Shown piece after piece: positions 15,147-23,499 of a stretch of DNA of 32,483 nt. The notes below the pieces were generated by a model. That model was not told the origin of the DNA. It worked only from the letters and a program-made list of their open reading frames with translations, and did no database searches. Where the stretch lies: contig JAQWGO010000055.1 in NCBI GenBank assembly GCA_029238175.1, positions 1-32,483 on the forward strand, written 5' to 3'. Each line of letters opens with the position of its first letter. Position 1 is the first letter of the stretch. This stretch comes from Henriciella sp. Its GTDB lineage: Bacteria; Pseudomonadota; Alphaproteobacteria; Caulobacterales; Hyphomonadaceae. A program made the position numbers and the translations under genes.

Positions 15147-16535
15147 GTGGAAGATCTCAAAACCACCCGCGCGAGTATGGAAGAGTCGCTTTATAGCCTC
15201 CTACCTGAAGGCCTATCTACCGTTGGCGCGGCTTATGGGCGTACCCGGCTCGCGACTTTGATGACGCTGCGCTGGTTTGCTGTGGCGGGCCAGACGCTCG
15301 CCATATTGGTTGTAAACTTCGGCTTTGGGTTCAACCTTCCGCTGGCGCTTTGTCTATCGGTTATTGCTGCATCGGCTTGGCTGAATGTCTTTTTGGCATT
15401 TGCCGCGAGAGGGCAGCAAATATTGAAAGGGTGGGAAGCTGCTCTTCAAATTGGATTTGATGTCATACAATTGGCTATTCTCATCGGGCTGACAGGCGGC
15501 TTGTCCAACCCATTCCTACTATTCTTGATCGCCCCGGTGACGGTTGCTGCGTCCAGCCTGCGCGCCAATTACACGATCATGATTGCTATACTGGCGATCG
15601 CTCTAGCGGCCTTGATGCACATATTCGCGTTCGACCTGCCTTGGCGTGATGGCGAAGCTTTGGCGCTGCCCCTCTTGTTTGAAGGCGGACATTTCGCGGC
15701 CCTTTGCATTGGTATCGTCTTCTTCGCTCTCTCGGCCCAGCGCGTGAACGAAGACGAAGCCCGGATGGTACAGGCGCTCGATGCAGCCTCAGTCGTCATG
15801 TCGCGTGAACAAGGCCTGTCTGCCCTCGGCGCAATGGCCGCCATGACCGCCCATGAACTGGGAACCCCGCTCGCGACAATCCACCTTGTCTCGCAAGAAC
15901 TGCTCCACATCTTGCCAGAAGATAGCGAACATTATGAGGATGCGCGCCTGATTGCCGAGCAAGCTGAACGCTGCCGTGTTATCCTGCGCAAGCTTGGTGA
16001 GGCTCGTGAAGCAAGCGACATCGTACATGCCCAGATGCCGCTTAGCTCACTGGTCGAAGAGGCCGCTGCGCCCCACAAAGGGCTCGGCGTCGCAGTTTTC
16101 GTTACGTATGAAGCAGGCGAAGGCGGAGAAGAAAAAGTACCCGTCATTCGCCGCAGCCCCGAAGTGCTGCACGCGCTCGGCGCTTTCATAGAGAACGCTG
16201 TGAGCTTTGCGGAAACCGAGGTGCGCGCGCAGGCAACTTGGACCGATAAGCAGTTCATGGTGTCAATCCGCGATGATGGTCCCGGCTTCGCTGCGGAAGT
16301 TATGCCGAAGCTCGGAGAGCCATATGTTTCTCAGCGCGGTGAAGCCCAGCTTGGCGGCGGTGACATGGGACTTGGCTTCTTTATTGCGAAAACCCTGATC
16401 GAACGGACAGGCGGACGGATTGCGACACGCAACCGCGCGGCACCTCGTCACGGGGCTTTAGTTCAGGCAGTATGGCCTAGAGCTGAATTAGAACCGTTGG
16501 ACAATACGGAAAATACCCTAGGTATAGAGGACTAA
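15147..16535 (+). CDS. regB: Redox-sensing histidine kinase RegB/PrrB/ActS
   Basis: The membrane sensor of the RegBA global redox system, controlling respiration, carbon and nitrogen fixation and related genes. Several N-terminal helices are followed by the ubiquinone-linked heptad GGLSNPF (117-123). The H-box AMTAHELGTPLATIH has the phospho-accepting His236. A Cys at 276 in ERCRVILRKLG lies exactly 40 residues after the His, as for His225 and redox-active Cys265 of Rhodobacter RegB. The ATP lid is DDGPGF...GDMGLGFFIAKTLIERTGG. I chose the GTG at 15147, with AAGGA 7 bp upstream, over the longer frame from 14970 (which overlaps sco) and the ATG at 15177 (no ribosome site). That gives 462 residues. 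regA follows after 11 bp. Confidence 0.93.
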   Translation: MEDLKTTRASMEESLYSLLPEGLSTVGAAYGRTRLATLMTLRWFAVAGQTLAILVVNFGFGFNLPLALCLSVIAASAWLNVFLAFAARGQQILKGWEAALQIGFDVIQLAILIGLTGGLSNPFLLFLIAPVTVAASSLRANYTIMIAILAIALAALMHIFAFDLPWRDGEALALPLLFEGGHFAALCIGIVFFALSAQRVNEDEARMVQALDAASVVMSREQGLSALGAMAAMTAHELGTPLATIHLVSQELLHILPEDSEHYEDARLIAEQAERCRVILRKLGEAREASDIVHAQMPLSSLVEEAAAPHKGLGVAVFVTYEAGEGGEEKVPVIRRSPEVLHALGAFIENAVSFAETEVRAQATWTDKQFMVSIRDDGPGFAAEVMPKLGEPYVSQRGEAQLGGGDMGLGFFIAKTLIERTGGRIATRNRAAPRHGALVQAVWPRAELEPLDNTENTLGIED

Positions 16536-16546
16536 AGGAGTACACG

Positions 16547-17119
16547 ATGGAATCCCCGGTCACAGTAAAGCTGCATGAGAGCCTTAAAGATGTTGAGGAC
16601 AGAACCTGTCTCGTCCTCGATGATGATGGTCCATTTCTGCAACGTCTGGCTCGCGCGCTCACTCAGCGCGGTTTCCTTGTGTCTGCGACTTCTAAAGTTT
16701 CAGAAGCCCGTGACATTGCTCGTCTGAATCCACCGGCGTTCGGCGTGTTTGATCTACGCCTAGAAGATGGCTCAGGCCTTGATGTCGTGGAAGTCCTTCA
16801 CCGCTATCGTCCGGACGCCCGCGCAGTTATTCTTACAGGCTATGGCGCAATCGCTACAGCTGTTGCAGCGGTAAAAGCAGGTGCGGTCGACTATCTCGCC
16901 AAGCCCGCCGACGTAGAAGATATCGTTCGCGCCTTGGTCAATTCAGGTGACGGCTTGCCCGCCCCGCCAGAAAATCCAATGTCGGCTGACCGCGTCCGTT
17001 GGGAACATATCCAACGCGTTTATGAGCTTTGCGGACACAATGTCTCTGAAACGGCCCGCCGTCTCAACATGCACCGCAGAACTTTGCAGCGCATTCTAGC
17101 CAAACGCGCCCCGCGTTAG
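16547..17119 (+). CDS. regA: Response regulator RegA/PrrA/ActR
   Basis: The DNA-binding partner of RegB, 190 residues. The receiver has LVLDDDGPFLQRLARAL (acidic pocket Asp25-27), phospho-acceptor Asp69 in GVFDLRLEDGSGLDVV, and Lys119 in DYLAKPADV. A proline-rich linker (LPAPPENPMSADRVRWEHI) leads to a Fis-type HTH at about 146-187 (VYELCGHNVSETARRLNMHRRTLQRILAKRAPR), the nearly invariant RegA recognition region. AAAGGAG before the ATG is a strong ribosome site. It lies 11 bp after regB and is clearly co-transcribed. The inverted repeat at 17129-17162 may terminate this message. Confidence 0.96.
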   Translation: MESPVTVKLHESLKDVEDRTCLVLDDDGPFLQRLARALTQRGFLVSATSKVSEARDIARLNPPAFGVFDLRLEDGSGLDVVEVLHRYRPDARAVILTGYGAIATAVAAVKAGAVDYLAKPADVEDIVRALVNSGDGLPAPPENPMSADRVRWEHIQRVYELCGHNVSETARRLNMHRRTLQRILAKRAPR

Positions 17120-17128
17120 GCTTGCTAG

Positions 17129-17162
17129 GGGTCATAGGTAGGTTTATTTAAACCTATGACCC
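17129..17162 (+). promoter_or_regulatory. Perfect 11-bp inverted repeat across the start codon of the YfiH-family gene
   Basis: GGGTCATAGGT (17129-17139) and ACCTATGACCC (17152-17162) are exact complements separated by 12 bases. The right arm contains the ATG at 17156. An alternative stem pairs AGGTTTA with TAAACCT. In RNA the hairpin would bury the start codon, and no Shine-Dalgarno sequence is seen upstream. It could also attenuate or end the regA transcript, though no T-run follows. Confidence 0.6.
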
Positions 17163-17923
17163 AACCGCCTAACACTCTAGCCCATCACCTTTCGACCCTT
17201 TCAGGCATCACCCATGGCTTCTTCGGACGCAAAGGCGGCGTATCTACAGGCCTGTATGAGAGCCTGAATATCGGCGAAGGCAGCGGCGATGATGCCCAAG
17301 CGATACGCGATAATCGCGAGCTAATTCGTGACGCAATAGACGCTGAATATCTACTCTCATGCTTCCAAATCCACAGCGCCAAAGTCGTGACAGTGGCCGA
17401 GCCTTGGAAAACACGCCCCCAAGCCGATGCGATGGTGACAGACAAGCCCGGCATCGCGCTTTGCATCCTAACAGCTGACTGCGTTCCTATCCTATTTGCT
17501 GACCCAACAGCTAAAGTCATAGGCGCTGCCCACGCTGGCTGGAAAGGCGCCCTTGGCGGTGTGGCGGAAGCGACGATTGAAGCGATGGAGGAGATGGGTG
17601 CTGACCGTTCAAACATCACTGCAGCGATTGGCCCGGCCATCCAGCAAGCCAGCTATGAAGTTGGCCCTGAGTTTCGCGACACCTGGGTTGGCACGTATGA
17701 ATGGACTGATCGCCTCTTCAAGGCTGGCGAGAGTGATCACAGCTATTTCGACCTTACAGGATACATTCAAGCAATCCTGCTCCGCGAAGGCATCTCTGCC
17801 ATAGACAATCTTGGCCACGATACTTGCGCCATGGAAGACGACTATTTCTCAAACCGCCGCCGCAATCATCGCGGCGAACCCGACTATGGCCGCAATGGCT
17901 CAGTCATCATGCTAGAGGCTTAG
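17156..17923 (+). CDS. pgeF: YfiH/PgeF/LACC1-family purine nucleoside phosphorylase (polyphenol oxidase family)
   Basis: A 255-residue cytoplasmic protein of the family once called multicopper polyphenol oxidases. Members are now known as zinc-dependent purine nucleoside phosphorylases/adenosine deaminases, with a reported role in peptidoglycan editing in E. coli. The metal residues are His73 (FQIHSAKV), Cys109 (LTADCVPILFADP) and His126 (AAHAGWKG). The opening GITHGFFGRKGGVSTGLYESLNIG and the segment AIGPAIQQASYEVG are family hallmarks. It starts 36 bp after regA with the start codon inside an inverted repeat. The GST gene follows after 7 bp. Confidence 0.9.
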   Translation: MTQPPNTLAHHLSTLSGITHGFFGRKGGVSTGLYESLNIGEGSGDDAQAIRDNRELIRDAIDAEYLLSCFQIHSAKVVTVAEPWKTRPQADAMVTDKPGIALCILTADCVPILFADPTAKVIGAAHAGWKGALGGVAEATIEAMEEMGADRSNITAAIGPAIQQASYEVGPEFRDTWVGTYEWTDRLFKAGESDHSYFDLTGYIQAILLREGISAIDNLGHDTCAMEDDYFSNRRRNHRGEPDYGRNGSVIMLEA

Positions 17924-17930
17924 GCAAAAC

Positions 17931-18542
17931 ATGAAACTATATGATTACAAGGCCGGGCCTAACCCGCGCCGCGTCCGAATCTATCTGGCTGAAAAAGGTG
18001 TGGAGATACCGCTCGTCAATGTCGACATCATGAAGCGCGAGCAAAAGTCACCAGAATTTCTGAAAAAGAACCCTATTGGTTCAATTCCTGTGCTTGAGCT
18101 AGATGACGGGACCTGTATTTCCGAGTCCGTCGCAATATGCCGCTATATTGAAGAAACTCATCCTGAACCGCCGCTGTTTGGGCGCGCACCAAAAGAGAAG
18201 GCCATCGTGGAAATGTGGCTGCGCCGGGTGGAGCTGAACTTCATGATGCCCGTCGGTATGGTCTGGATTCATGGCCACCCTCTGACCGCAAAACTGATCA
18301 AGCAAATCCCTGAAGCCGCAGAACAAAATCGTAAACGTGTGCATATGGGTTACAAACTTTTGGACGATCAACTTTCTCAAACGACGTTCATTGCCGGAGA
18401 CGCGTATAGCGTCGTCGATGCTGTCGCTCTGGGCAGCTTAGACTTCGCCAACAGCCTTGTCGGTGTGCCATATGGCGATGATCTTCCAAACCTCAAACGA
18501 TGGCATGATGCCGTATCGGCTCGCCCAAGTGCTCAGGCTTAA
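17931..18542 (+). CDS. Glutathione S-transferase family protein
   Basis: A 203-residue cytosolic GST. The N-terminal thioredoxin-like domain has KLYDYKAGPNPRRVRIYLAEKGVEI, the cis-Pro region NPIGSIPVLELDDG, and the glutathione-contact ISESVAICRYIEE. The C-terminal helical domain ends with FIAGDAYSVVDAVALGSLDFA, a family-typical N-capping box region. Substrate cannot be told from sequence; detoxification is the general role. It starts 7 bp after the pgeF stop and is probably co-transcribed with it. A bidirectional hairpin follows directly. Confidence 0.9.
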   Translation: MKLYDYKAGPNPRRVRIYLAEKGVEIPLVNVDIMKREQKSPEFLKKNPIGSIPVLELDDGTCISESVAICRYIEETHPEPPLFGRAPKEKAIVEMWLRRVELNFMMPVGMVWIHGHPLTAKLIKQIPEAAEQNRKRVHMGYKLLDDQLSQTTFIAGDAYSVVDAVALGSLDFANSLVGVPYGDDLPNLKRWHDAVSARPSAQA

Positions 18543-18572
18543 AAAAAGCCCCTCGGCATAAACCGGGGGGCT
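18541..18572 (-). terminator. Bidirectional intrinsic terminator between GST and pckA genes
   Basis: A GC-rich stem (AGCCCC and CGG pairing with CCG and GGGGCT, 18547-18572) is flanked on the plus-strand left by seven A. On the minus strand this is a strong terminator with a 7-T tail for pckA. On the plus strand the tail CTCTTATTT is weaker but usable for the GST gene. Confidence 0.85.
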
Positions 18573-18597
18573 CTTATTTCAGCTTAAGTGTAGGGAC

Positions 18598-20190
18598 TTA
18601 AGCATGAACTTTTGTCTTCGGCCCAGCAGCGATGACATCAGCGCCAACGTGAGCTTCGTAAATCTTGAAATTATCCGCGAACATGTTGGCAAGCTTCTCA
18701 GCCTGCGCGTCGTAGGCGGCGCCGTCATCCCACGTGCTGCGCGGGTCAAGGATACCTGCATCCATACCCGCAAGCGCTGTTGGGACCATAAACCCAAACG
18801 TTTCGTCTTCACGGAATTTGGCATTGTTCAGACTGCCATCCAGCGCCGCATTCAGAAGCGCGCGGGTCGCTTTAATCGGCATACGCTGTCCGGTGCCATA
18901 AGGGCCACCTGTCCAGCCTGTTGAAACCAGCCAGCAATTGACATTGTACTTGGCGATTAGCTCACCGAGCAGCTTGCCATATTCACTTGGGTGGCGCGGC
19001 ATGAACGGTCCACCAAAGCACGTTGAGAATGTAGCGGTTGGCTCTGTGACGCCCTTTTCTGTGCCCGCGACTTTCGCCGTATACCCGGACAAGAAGTGAT
19101 ACATCGCTTGGGCCGGTGTTAGTTTCGCAATTGGCGGTAGAACACCAAACGCATCCGCTGTCAGCATGATCAAGTTCTTCGGCTGGCCGCAACGACCGCC
19201 TAAAGACGCGTTCTCAATCGCTGAGATTGGGTAAGCGCCGCGTGAATTTTCAGCCAACGTATTGTCGAAGAAATCAAGCTCGCGCGTATCGTCATCCATG
19301 ACGACATTTTCCAAAACCGTGCCCCACATTTTCGTGGTCGCATAAATCTCCGGCTCATTCTCTGGCGAAAGATTGATCATCTTCGCGTAGCAGCCACCCT
19401 CGAAGTTGAAGAGGCCATTTTCAGACCAGCCATGCTCGTCATCCCCGATTAGGGTACGGCCCGCATCAGCAGACAGCGTCGTCTTACCTGTTCCAGACAG
19501 GCCAAAGAATATCGCCGCATCATTATCGCCGCCATCATTCACCGAACAATGCATCGGCATGACGCCTTTTGTCGGCAAAATATAGTTCAGGATTGTGAAG
19601 ACAGATTTCTTCGTTTCGCCTGCATAGCTCGTCCCGCCAATCAGAACGATTTTTTTGGGAAAGTTGACCGCAATCACGGTCTCAGAAACCGTGCCATGTT
19701 TCGCAGGATCAGCGCGGAAGCTTGGCGCATTAATGATCGTGAACTCATGCGCAAACGTCTCGTACTCAGCGGCAGTTGGAATGCGCAGCAAGTGACGGAT
19801 GAACAGGCTATGCCAAGCATATTCAGTGACGACACGCACTGGGGCACGGTGATCTAAATCAGCGCCGCCAAACAATTCCTGCATGTATAGGTCTTTGCCT
19901 TTCAGGTGCGCGCGGAAGTCTTCCCACAGCGCATCAAACTGATCAGGCGTGATAGAGGCGTTATTGTCCCACCAAACAGTGTTCTCTGTCGTCTCATCGC
20001 GAACAGTAAATTTATCTTTGGCGGACCGCCCTGTGTGCTGGCCCGTCTTCACGACAAGCGCACCGCCCTGCGCAATTTGGGCATCCTCGTTCCGAACGGC
20101 TTGTTGGTACAAGCGCGGTTCAATCCAGTTCTTACGAACAGATGCCGCTTCGATGCCCAGATCGGCTAACTCTACATTTTGATGAGACAC
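18598..20190 (-). CDS. pckA: Phosphoenolpyruvate carboxykinase (ATP)
   Basis: Converts oxaloacetate and ATP to phosphoenolpyruvate, the entry step of gluconeogenesis; cytoplasmic. The kinase P-loop [13 protein letters not shown] lies at about 230-242. [39 protein letters not shown] and [15 protein letters not shown] are family signatures. The frame is open from 20283, but the extra 31 residues are arginine-rich and unlike the family. The GTG at 20190 with AAGGGG 7 bp upstream gives 530 residues, the usual size. Upstream lies a 246-bp gap containing a nested inverted repeat. The gene ends at the terminator at 18541-18572 and appears monocistronic. Confidence 0.95.
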   Translation of the reverse strand: MSHQNVELADLGIEAASVRKNWIEPRLYQQAVRNEDAQIAQGGALVVKTGQHTGRSAKDKFTVRDETTENTVWWDNNASITPDQFDALWEDFRAHLKGKDLYMQELFGGADLDHRAPVRVVTEYAWHSLFIRHLLRIPTAAEYETFAHEFTIINAPSFRADPAKHGTVSETVIAVNFPKKIVLIGGTSYAGETKKSVFTILNYILPTKGVMPMHCSVNDGGDNDAAIFFGLSGTGKTTLSADAGRTLIGDDEHGWSENGLFNFEGGCYAKMINLSPENEPEIYATTKMWGTVLENVVMDDDTRELDFFDNTLAENSRGAYPISAIENASLGGRCGQPKNLIMLTADAFGVLPPIAKLTPAQAMYHFLSGYTAKVAGTEKGVTEPTATFSTCFGGPFMPRHPSEYGKLLGELIAKYNVNCWLVSTGWTGGPYGTGQRMPIKATRALLNAALDGSLNNAKFREDETFGFMVPTALAGMDAGILDPRSTWDDGAAYDAQAEKLANMFADNFKIYEAHVGADVIAAGPKTKVHA

Positions 20191-20284
20191 GATGGTTCCC
20201 CTTGGCTTGGCCAAACTAAGATAACAGCAACCGCCGTGCCGACGATCACCCAGTAATGATCGACGCATAGAACCAAAGCGCACT

Positions 20285-20347
20285 CGCGTTTCTACCCCCT
20301 AATCAAAGGTAAACGCTGTCAATTGGACGAACCTTTATAGAAACGCG
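20285..20347 (-). promoter_or_regulatory. Nested inverted repeat in the pckA upstream region
   Basis: Outer arms CGCGTTTCTA (20285-20294) and TAGAAACGCG (20338-20347) match perfectly over 10 bp. Inside are AAAGGT (20305-20310) and ACCTTT (20331-20336). A TATAAA on the minus strand (20339-20334) overlaps one arm and could be a -10 box. The two outer arms would then be paired operators around the start site, or part of a structured leader. The regulator is not identifiable from sequence. The rest of the 246-bp gap (20191-20436) holds a CGATCA/TGATCG repeat at 20243-20262 and nothing else I can name. Confidence 0.45.
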
Positions 20348-20411
20348 TAAAAAAATGCAGTTGGAAGTAATCATCAGACATCGGACGATCAAATTGACCT
20401 CTAGATTCCTG

Positions 20412-20438
20412 AAAAAATGAAGCCTCGAACCTCGGGCT
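20412..20438 (-). terminator. Intrinsic terminator of mnmC
   Basis: On the minus strand a hairpin overlapping the mnmC stop pairs AGCC with GGCT and CGA with TCG (20421-20438). It is followed by TCATTTTTTC. The stem is short, but the T-rich tail supports termination. Confidence 0.6.
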
Positions 20439-22281
20439 AAATCACGCCGCGCTTCAAATCGCGCAGAATCTGCCGAATCGGAGCAACCGCCTCAAGCGCT
20501 TCAACGCGCGCAGGCATCGGATCGCCGGTCAGTTCAGCTGCCAAAACAGAAGCCGCCCAAGGCGCCCAAGTAAAACCGCGGGAACCATAACCTCCAGCGG
20601 CGTAGATACCTTCGCGGTCGCATTGTACCGCAAGAGGCTTCCATTGCCGGCGCTCTAGCACTGACCGCTTCTCTATCAAAGCCGCCACATCTGGCACCGC
20701 ACCAATCAGAGGCAAGCGGTCTGCCGTGGTCGCCCTTACCCCGGAACGCGAATAGACTTCAGCGCGCCTCAATTCTTGAAACCAGTAAGGGGCCAGTTCA
20801 TCCAAAGCCTCTGCGTTGGCTTGGCGGGCAATCTCTGACACTTCTGGCTGCTCGCCACCATGGCCTTCAAACGTCGCGCCCCACAAACGCTGCTGTCCAC
20901 TCGCCAGTGCGTAATGCCCCGCAGCCAAAGCACTTGGCGGGGCGTCCACGTCAGACTCGATCCAGTCCACCTGCCCCAAACGCCCCGTCAAACCGAATTC
21001 TGGCAACGTATTCTGCATATGCCAGCCATCCGCCAAAATGACCGCGTCAAAGCCTTCGCCATTTACAGACCGGGCTTCAATATCAACTTCAGCCAAACGC
21101 CCCCATTGAACGTTTATACCCTTGAGCAATGCAGGCAGAAGCAGTGAAGGCCGCACGATCATCGCGCCTTTGTGCAAGACGCCGCCATCACGAACTGCTT
21201 CAAGCTGATCCAACCCCAAGGGCGGGTCAGCCAACACTTTAGCAAACCGATCCGCCTCTTTCATATCTCTCGGGCGATGAAAAACCTCAGTTTGTTCAAC
21301 ACCGGGCAAACCGCGATAGAATTGCTGGGCGGCGAGATAAGCATCAATCAAAAGCCTTGCTTGAACCGTATCACCGGCATCTAGACGCGGCATGACAAGC
21401 GCTAAAGGGTTGCCGCTTGTCCCTCTCGCAGGGCCATCGGCGGTATCGAATAAAGTCACGTCCAATCCACGCCGTTGCAGCGTGTAGCCTAAGCATGCTC
21501 CCGATATTCCAGCACCAATAACCGCAACACGTTTGGCGCTTGTTTGCGCTCGTCCCAAGACGCCGCTGACCGCCGCTGCATCGCGCGCATACCGCGCCTC
21601 CAAGCGCTGGCGTTTACGCCCGAAGCCCGGAACCCGTTCGACTTCAAAGCCCGCACTAGCGAGACCGCGCCTAACTGCGCCAGCAACTGTAAATGTTCCA
21701 GCCCTCGCCCCCGAAGCTGACCGCTCTGCGATAAGTGGCCACAATCTCTCATCCCACATGGCTTCATTTTTTGCCGGACTAAACCCGTCAAGAAACCAAG
21801 CATCAGCCTTAAATCGCGATTGCGGGAGTGTATCCTCAATCAGTCCGACATGCAGCGTCAGCGTTAGCCGCTCTTCTGCCCAGACGATTTGGCGAACACC
21901 TTTCGCACGAACCGGCCAATTCTCGCATAGCTTTGCAGAAAGCTCCGACAGTTCGGGCCATGGCTTCAGCGCTTGTTCAACATCCTCTCGGTCAAGCGGA
22001 AAGCCTTCAAAACTGACGAAATGCAACCAACCGGCCTCGCCGCGCGTTTGCTGCCACAGCTGCCAAGCGGCGAGGAAGTTTAGCCCCGTGCCGAAGCCCA
22101 GCTCGCCGATCGTAAAGCTTGGACGCCCCTGCCAACCTTCAGGCAAACCGCAACCCGACAGAAATACTGCCCGCGCCTCTTCCAGCCCATCCTCAACCGA
22201 GTAATAGACGTCGCCCACTCGTTCATCGACGGGGGTTCCATCATCTTTCCATTGCAGATCAGGTCGGGGCGGTAATCTCAT
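20437..22281 (-). CDS. mnmC: Bifunctional tRNA mnm5s2U34 enzyme (methyltransferase / FAD oxidoreductase)
   Basis: Carries out the last two steps of 5-methylaminomethyl-2-thiouridine formation at the wobble base of tRNAs. The N-terminal methyltransferase domain has the SAM-binding motif IGELGFGTGLNFLAAW (about 58-73), with WFLDGFSPAKNEAMWDERLW at about 186. The C-terminal FAD domain begins near residue 253 with VAVIGAGISGACLGYTLQRRGLDVTLFD. The late segment AAGGYGSRGFTWAPWAASVLAAEL is conserved in MnmC. Both halves are intact and fused, 614 residues, as in E. coli. It is minus-strand and monocistronic, with its own terminator and an upstream divergent small gene. Confidence 0.95.
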   Translation of the reverse strand: MRLPPRPDLQWKDDGTPVDERVGDVYYSVEDGLEEARAVFLSGCGLPEGWQGRPSFTIGELGFGTGLNFLAAWQLWQQTRGEAGWLHFVSFEGFPLDREDVEQALKPWPELSELSAKLCENWPVRAKGVRQIVWAEERLTLTLHVGLIEDTLPQSRFKADAWFLDGFSPAKNEAMWDERLWPLIAERSASGARAGTFTVAGAVRRGLASAGFEVERVPGFGRKRQRLEARYARDAAAVSGVLGRAQTSAKRVAVIGAGISGACLGYTLQRRGLDVTLFDTADGPARGTSGNPLALVMPRLDAGDTVQARLLIDAYLAAQQFYRGLPGVEQTEVFHRPRDMKEADRFAKVLADPPLGLDQLEAVRDGGVLHKGAMIVRPSLLLPALLKGINVQWGRLAEVDIEARSVNGEGFDAVILADGWHMQNTLPEFGLTGRLGQVDWIESDVDAPPSALAAGHYALASGQQRLWGATFEGHGGEQPEVSEIARQANAEALDELAPYWFQELRRAEVYSRSGVRATTADRLPLIGAVPDVAALIEKRSVLERRQWKPLAVQCDREGIYAAGGYGSRGFTWAPWAASVLAAELTGDPMPARVEALEAVAPIRQILRDLKRGVI

Positions 22282-22480
22282 CCCTCGCCCTTAGCCCTAT
22301 AAAGGGTCGCTATCCAGCATCCAAAGCGCGTTGCTAATCAATCCACGCCCGATCGACTTTCCATTTTGAAATCATAACCGCAAATCATCACCGCCAGATC
22401 ATGCAAACAAAATCAGCCTATTGCCCGAACCCCGGATTACCTGTTTTACTCAAGCGCAAGAGATTTGCAGGGAGCGTTCC

Positions 22481-22735
22481 GTGGGTGCATTAATGAAGAT
22501 TGTTGGCGTGCTATTCATGCTGTTTGCTTTGCTCGCCGCGATTGGCGGGATAGCCAACTTAGCGACCGTCAACGCAGTAAATTCAAGCTATTCTGCTGGG
22601 TATGCAATCGGTACCATTATCGGGGGCTTGTTCTTCATTGGGCCACTTTTTGGGCTCGGGCTGATACTCTTCAATCTCCCAGGCTACATTCGAAAACAGG
22701 CCGAAAAAGGTCATCTAACAAGGGCTTTTGACTGA
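22481..22735 (+). CDS. Small two-helix membrane protein, unknown
   Basis: I do not recognise this 84-residue protein. It has two hydrophobic helices (about 5-24 VGVLFMLFALLAAIGGIANLA and about 41-66 GYAIGTIIGGLFFIGPLFGLGLILF) and a positively charged C-terminus (GYIRKQAEKGHLTRAFD). The GTG at 22481 is chosen because GGGAG lies 7 bp upstream; the ATG at 22493 is an alternative. The frame is open further upstream without support. The next gene starts one base after its stop, so the two are probably co-translated. The 200 bp before it, to mnmC, hold no further gene that I can see. Confidence 0.65.
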   Translation: MGALMKIVGVLFMLFALLAAIGGIANLATVNAVNSSYSAGYAIGTIIGGLFFIGPLFGLGLILFNLPGYIRKQAEKGHLTRAFD

Positions 22736-22736
22736 T

Positions 22737-23024
22737 ATGGCAGATATACAAATCACGAGAGACGATAGCGAAACTGGCGGCCGCTACTCAACAATGGTGA
22801 ACGGCGAAGAAGCCGAGATGACGTATTCACGGGCAGGGAAAAGCCGCATCATTATCGACCATACCGGCGTTCCCGACTCGATGCGCGGGCTCAAAGTTGG
22901 GCTGGCATTGGTTGAACAAGCCGTCAAAGATGCACGGGCTGAAAACTTCAAAATCATCCCACTTTGTCCGTTTGCCAAGGCAATGCTGGATAAGCATCCG
23001 GAATGGCAAGACGCAGTTCAATAG
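22737..23024 (+). CDS. YjdJ-type GNAT family N-acetyltransferase
   Basis: A small GNAT domain of 95 residues of the YjdJ/NATD1 type. The conserved second half is present: DHTGVPDSMRGLKVGLALVEQAVKDARAENFKIIPLCPFAKAMLDKHPEWQDAV. It includes the acetyl-CoA binding GLKVGLALV loop and the PLCPF segment. The substrate of the family is not established. The ATG at 22737 is preferred over TTG 22728, and is one base after the stop of the preceding membrane protein. Confidence 0.85.
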   Translation: MADIQITRDDSETGGRYSTMVNGEEAEMTYSRAGKSRIIIDHTGVPDSMRGLKVGLALVEQAVKDARAENFKIIPLCPFAKAMLDKHPEWQDAVQ

Positions 23025-23076
23025 TTCGTATTTAAGGTAGTTCGCGTTGGGCAACTAAGCTGAAGGAAAGATAATT

Positions 23077-23496
23077 ATGAGACATAAACTAATTGCCATT
23101 GCTGCGACAATTGCCATGACGGCCTGTGATGGCGCTCCACCGAATGAGAAAATCCTAACCGGCCTGTGCACAGATCTTTTCGATGGGGATGCTCAACTCA
23201 TCAAAGTTTTGGTTAGCGATATCAACCTAACGGTGCCCGAGTTCTGTGGCTGCTACGCTAAAACGATCCTCGCCGATCCTGAAAAAACGGCTCTACACAA
23301 GGATGCCGTGAACGCCATCGTTGAAGTTCGCAAGGCTGAAGGCCTCGGGGCAGAACAGGCCGCATCCAAAGTTGAAGACATGATAAAAAACGGCGAGATT
23401 GATACGTTTAACGCCGAACAGCTGGATAGCACCGGTGATGACTTCCAAGATATCGGCGAAGCGTTCGAAGACACAGGATCGTGCCCGGCAACATAG
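23077..23496 (+). CDS. Putative lipoprotein, unknown
   Basis: A 139-residue protein I do not recognise. Residues 1-16 are a signal with lipobox MTAC (Cys17), so it is probably a membrane-anchored periplasmic lipoprotein. Mature residues include LCTDLF, EFCGCYAKTIL and a final GSCPAT, giving cysteines that may form disulfides. The acidic C-terminal half is predicted helical. GAAGGAAAG before the ATG is a good ribosome site. It lies 52 bp after the GNAT gene, so it may belong to the same message. Only 3 bp separate its stop from that of the convergent thioesterase gene. Confidence 0.7.
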   Translation: MRHKLIAIAATIAMTACDGAPPNEKILTGLCTDLFDGDAQLIKVLVSDINLTVPEFCGCYAKTILADPEKTALHKDAVNAIVEVRKAEGLGAEQAASKVEDMIKNGEIDTFNAEQLDSTGDDFQDIGEAFEDTGSCPAT

Positions 23497-23499
23497 CGT

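Noticed and set aside
20191-20283. Thirty-one extra N-terminal residues of PckA
   Set aside because: They are unlike the family; the GTG at 20190 with AAGGGG gives the normal length.
21533-22204. Plus-strand 223-residue frame opposite mnmC
   Set aside because: Serine- and proline-rich antisense shadow of the well-supported mnmC methyltransferase domain.
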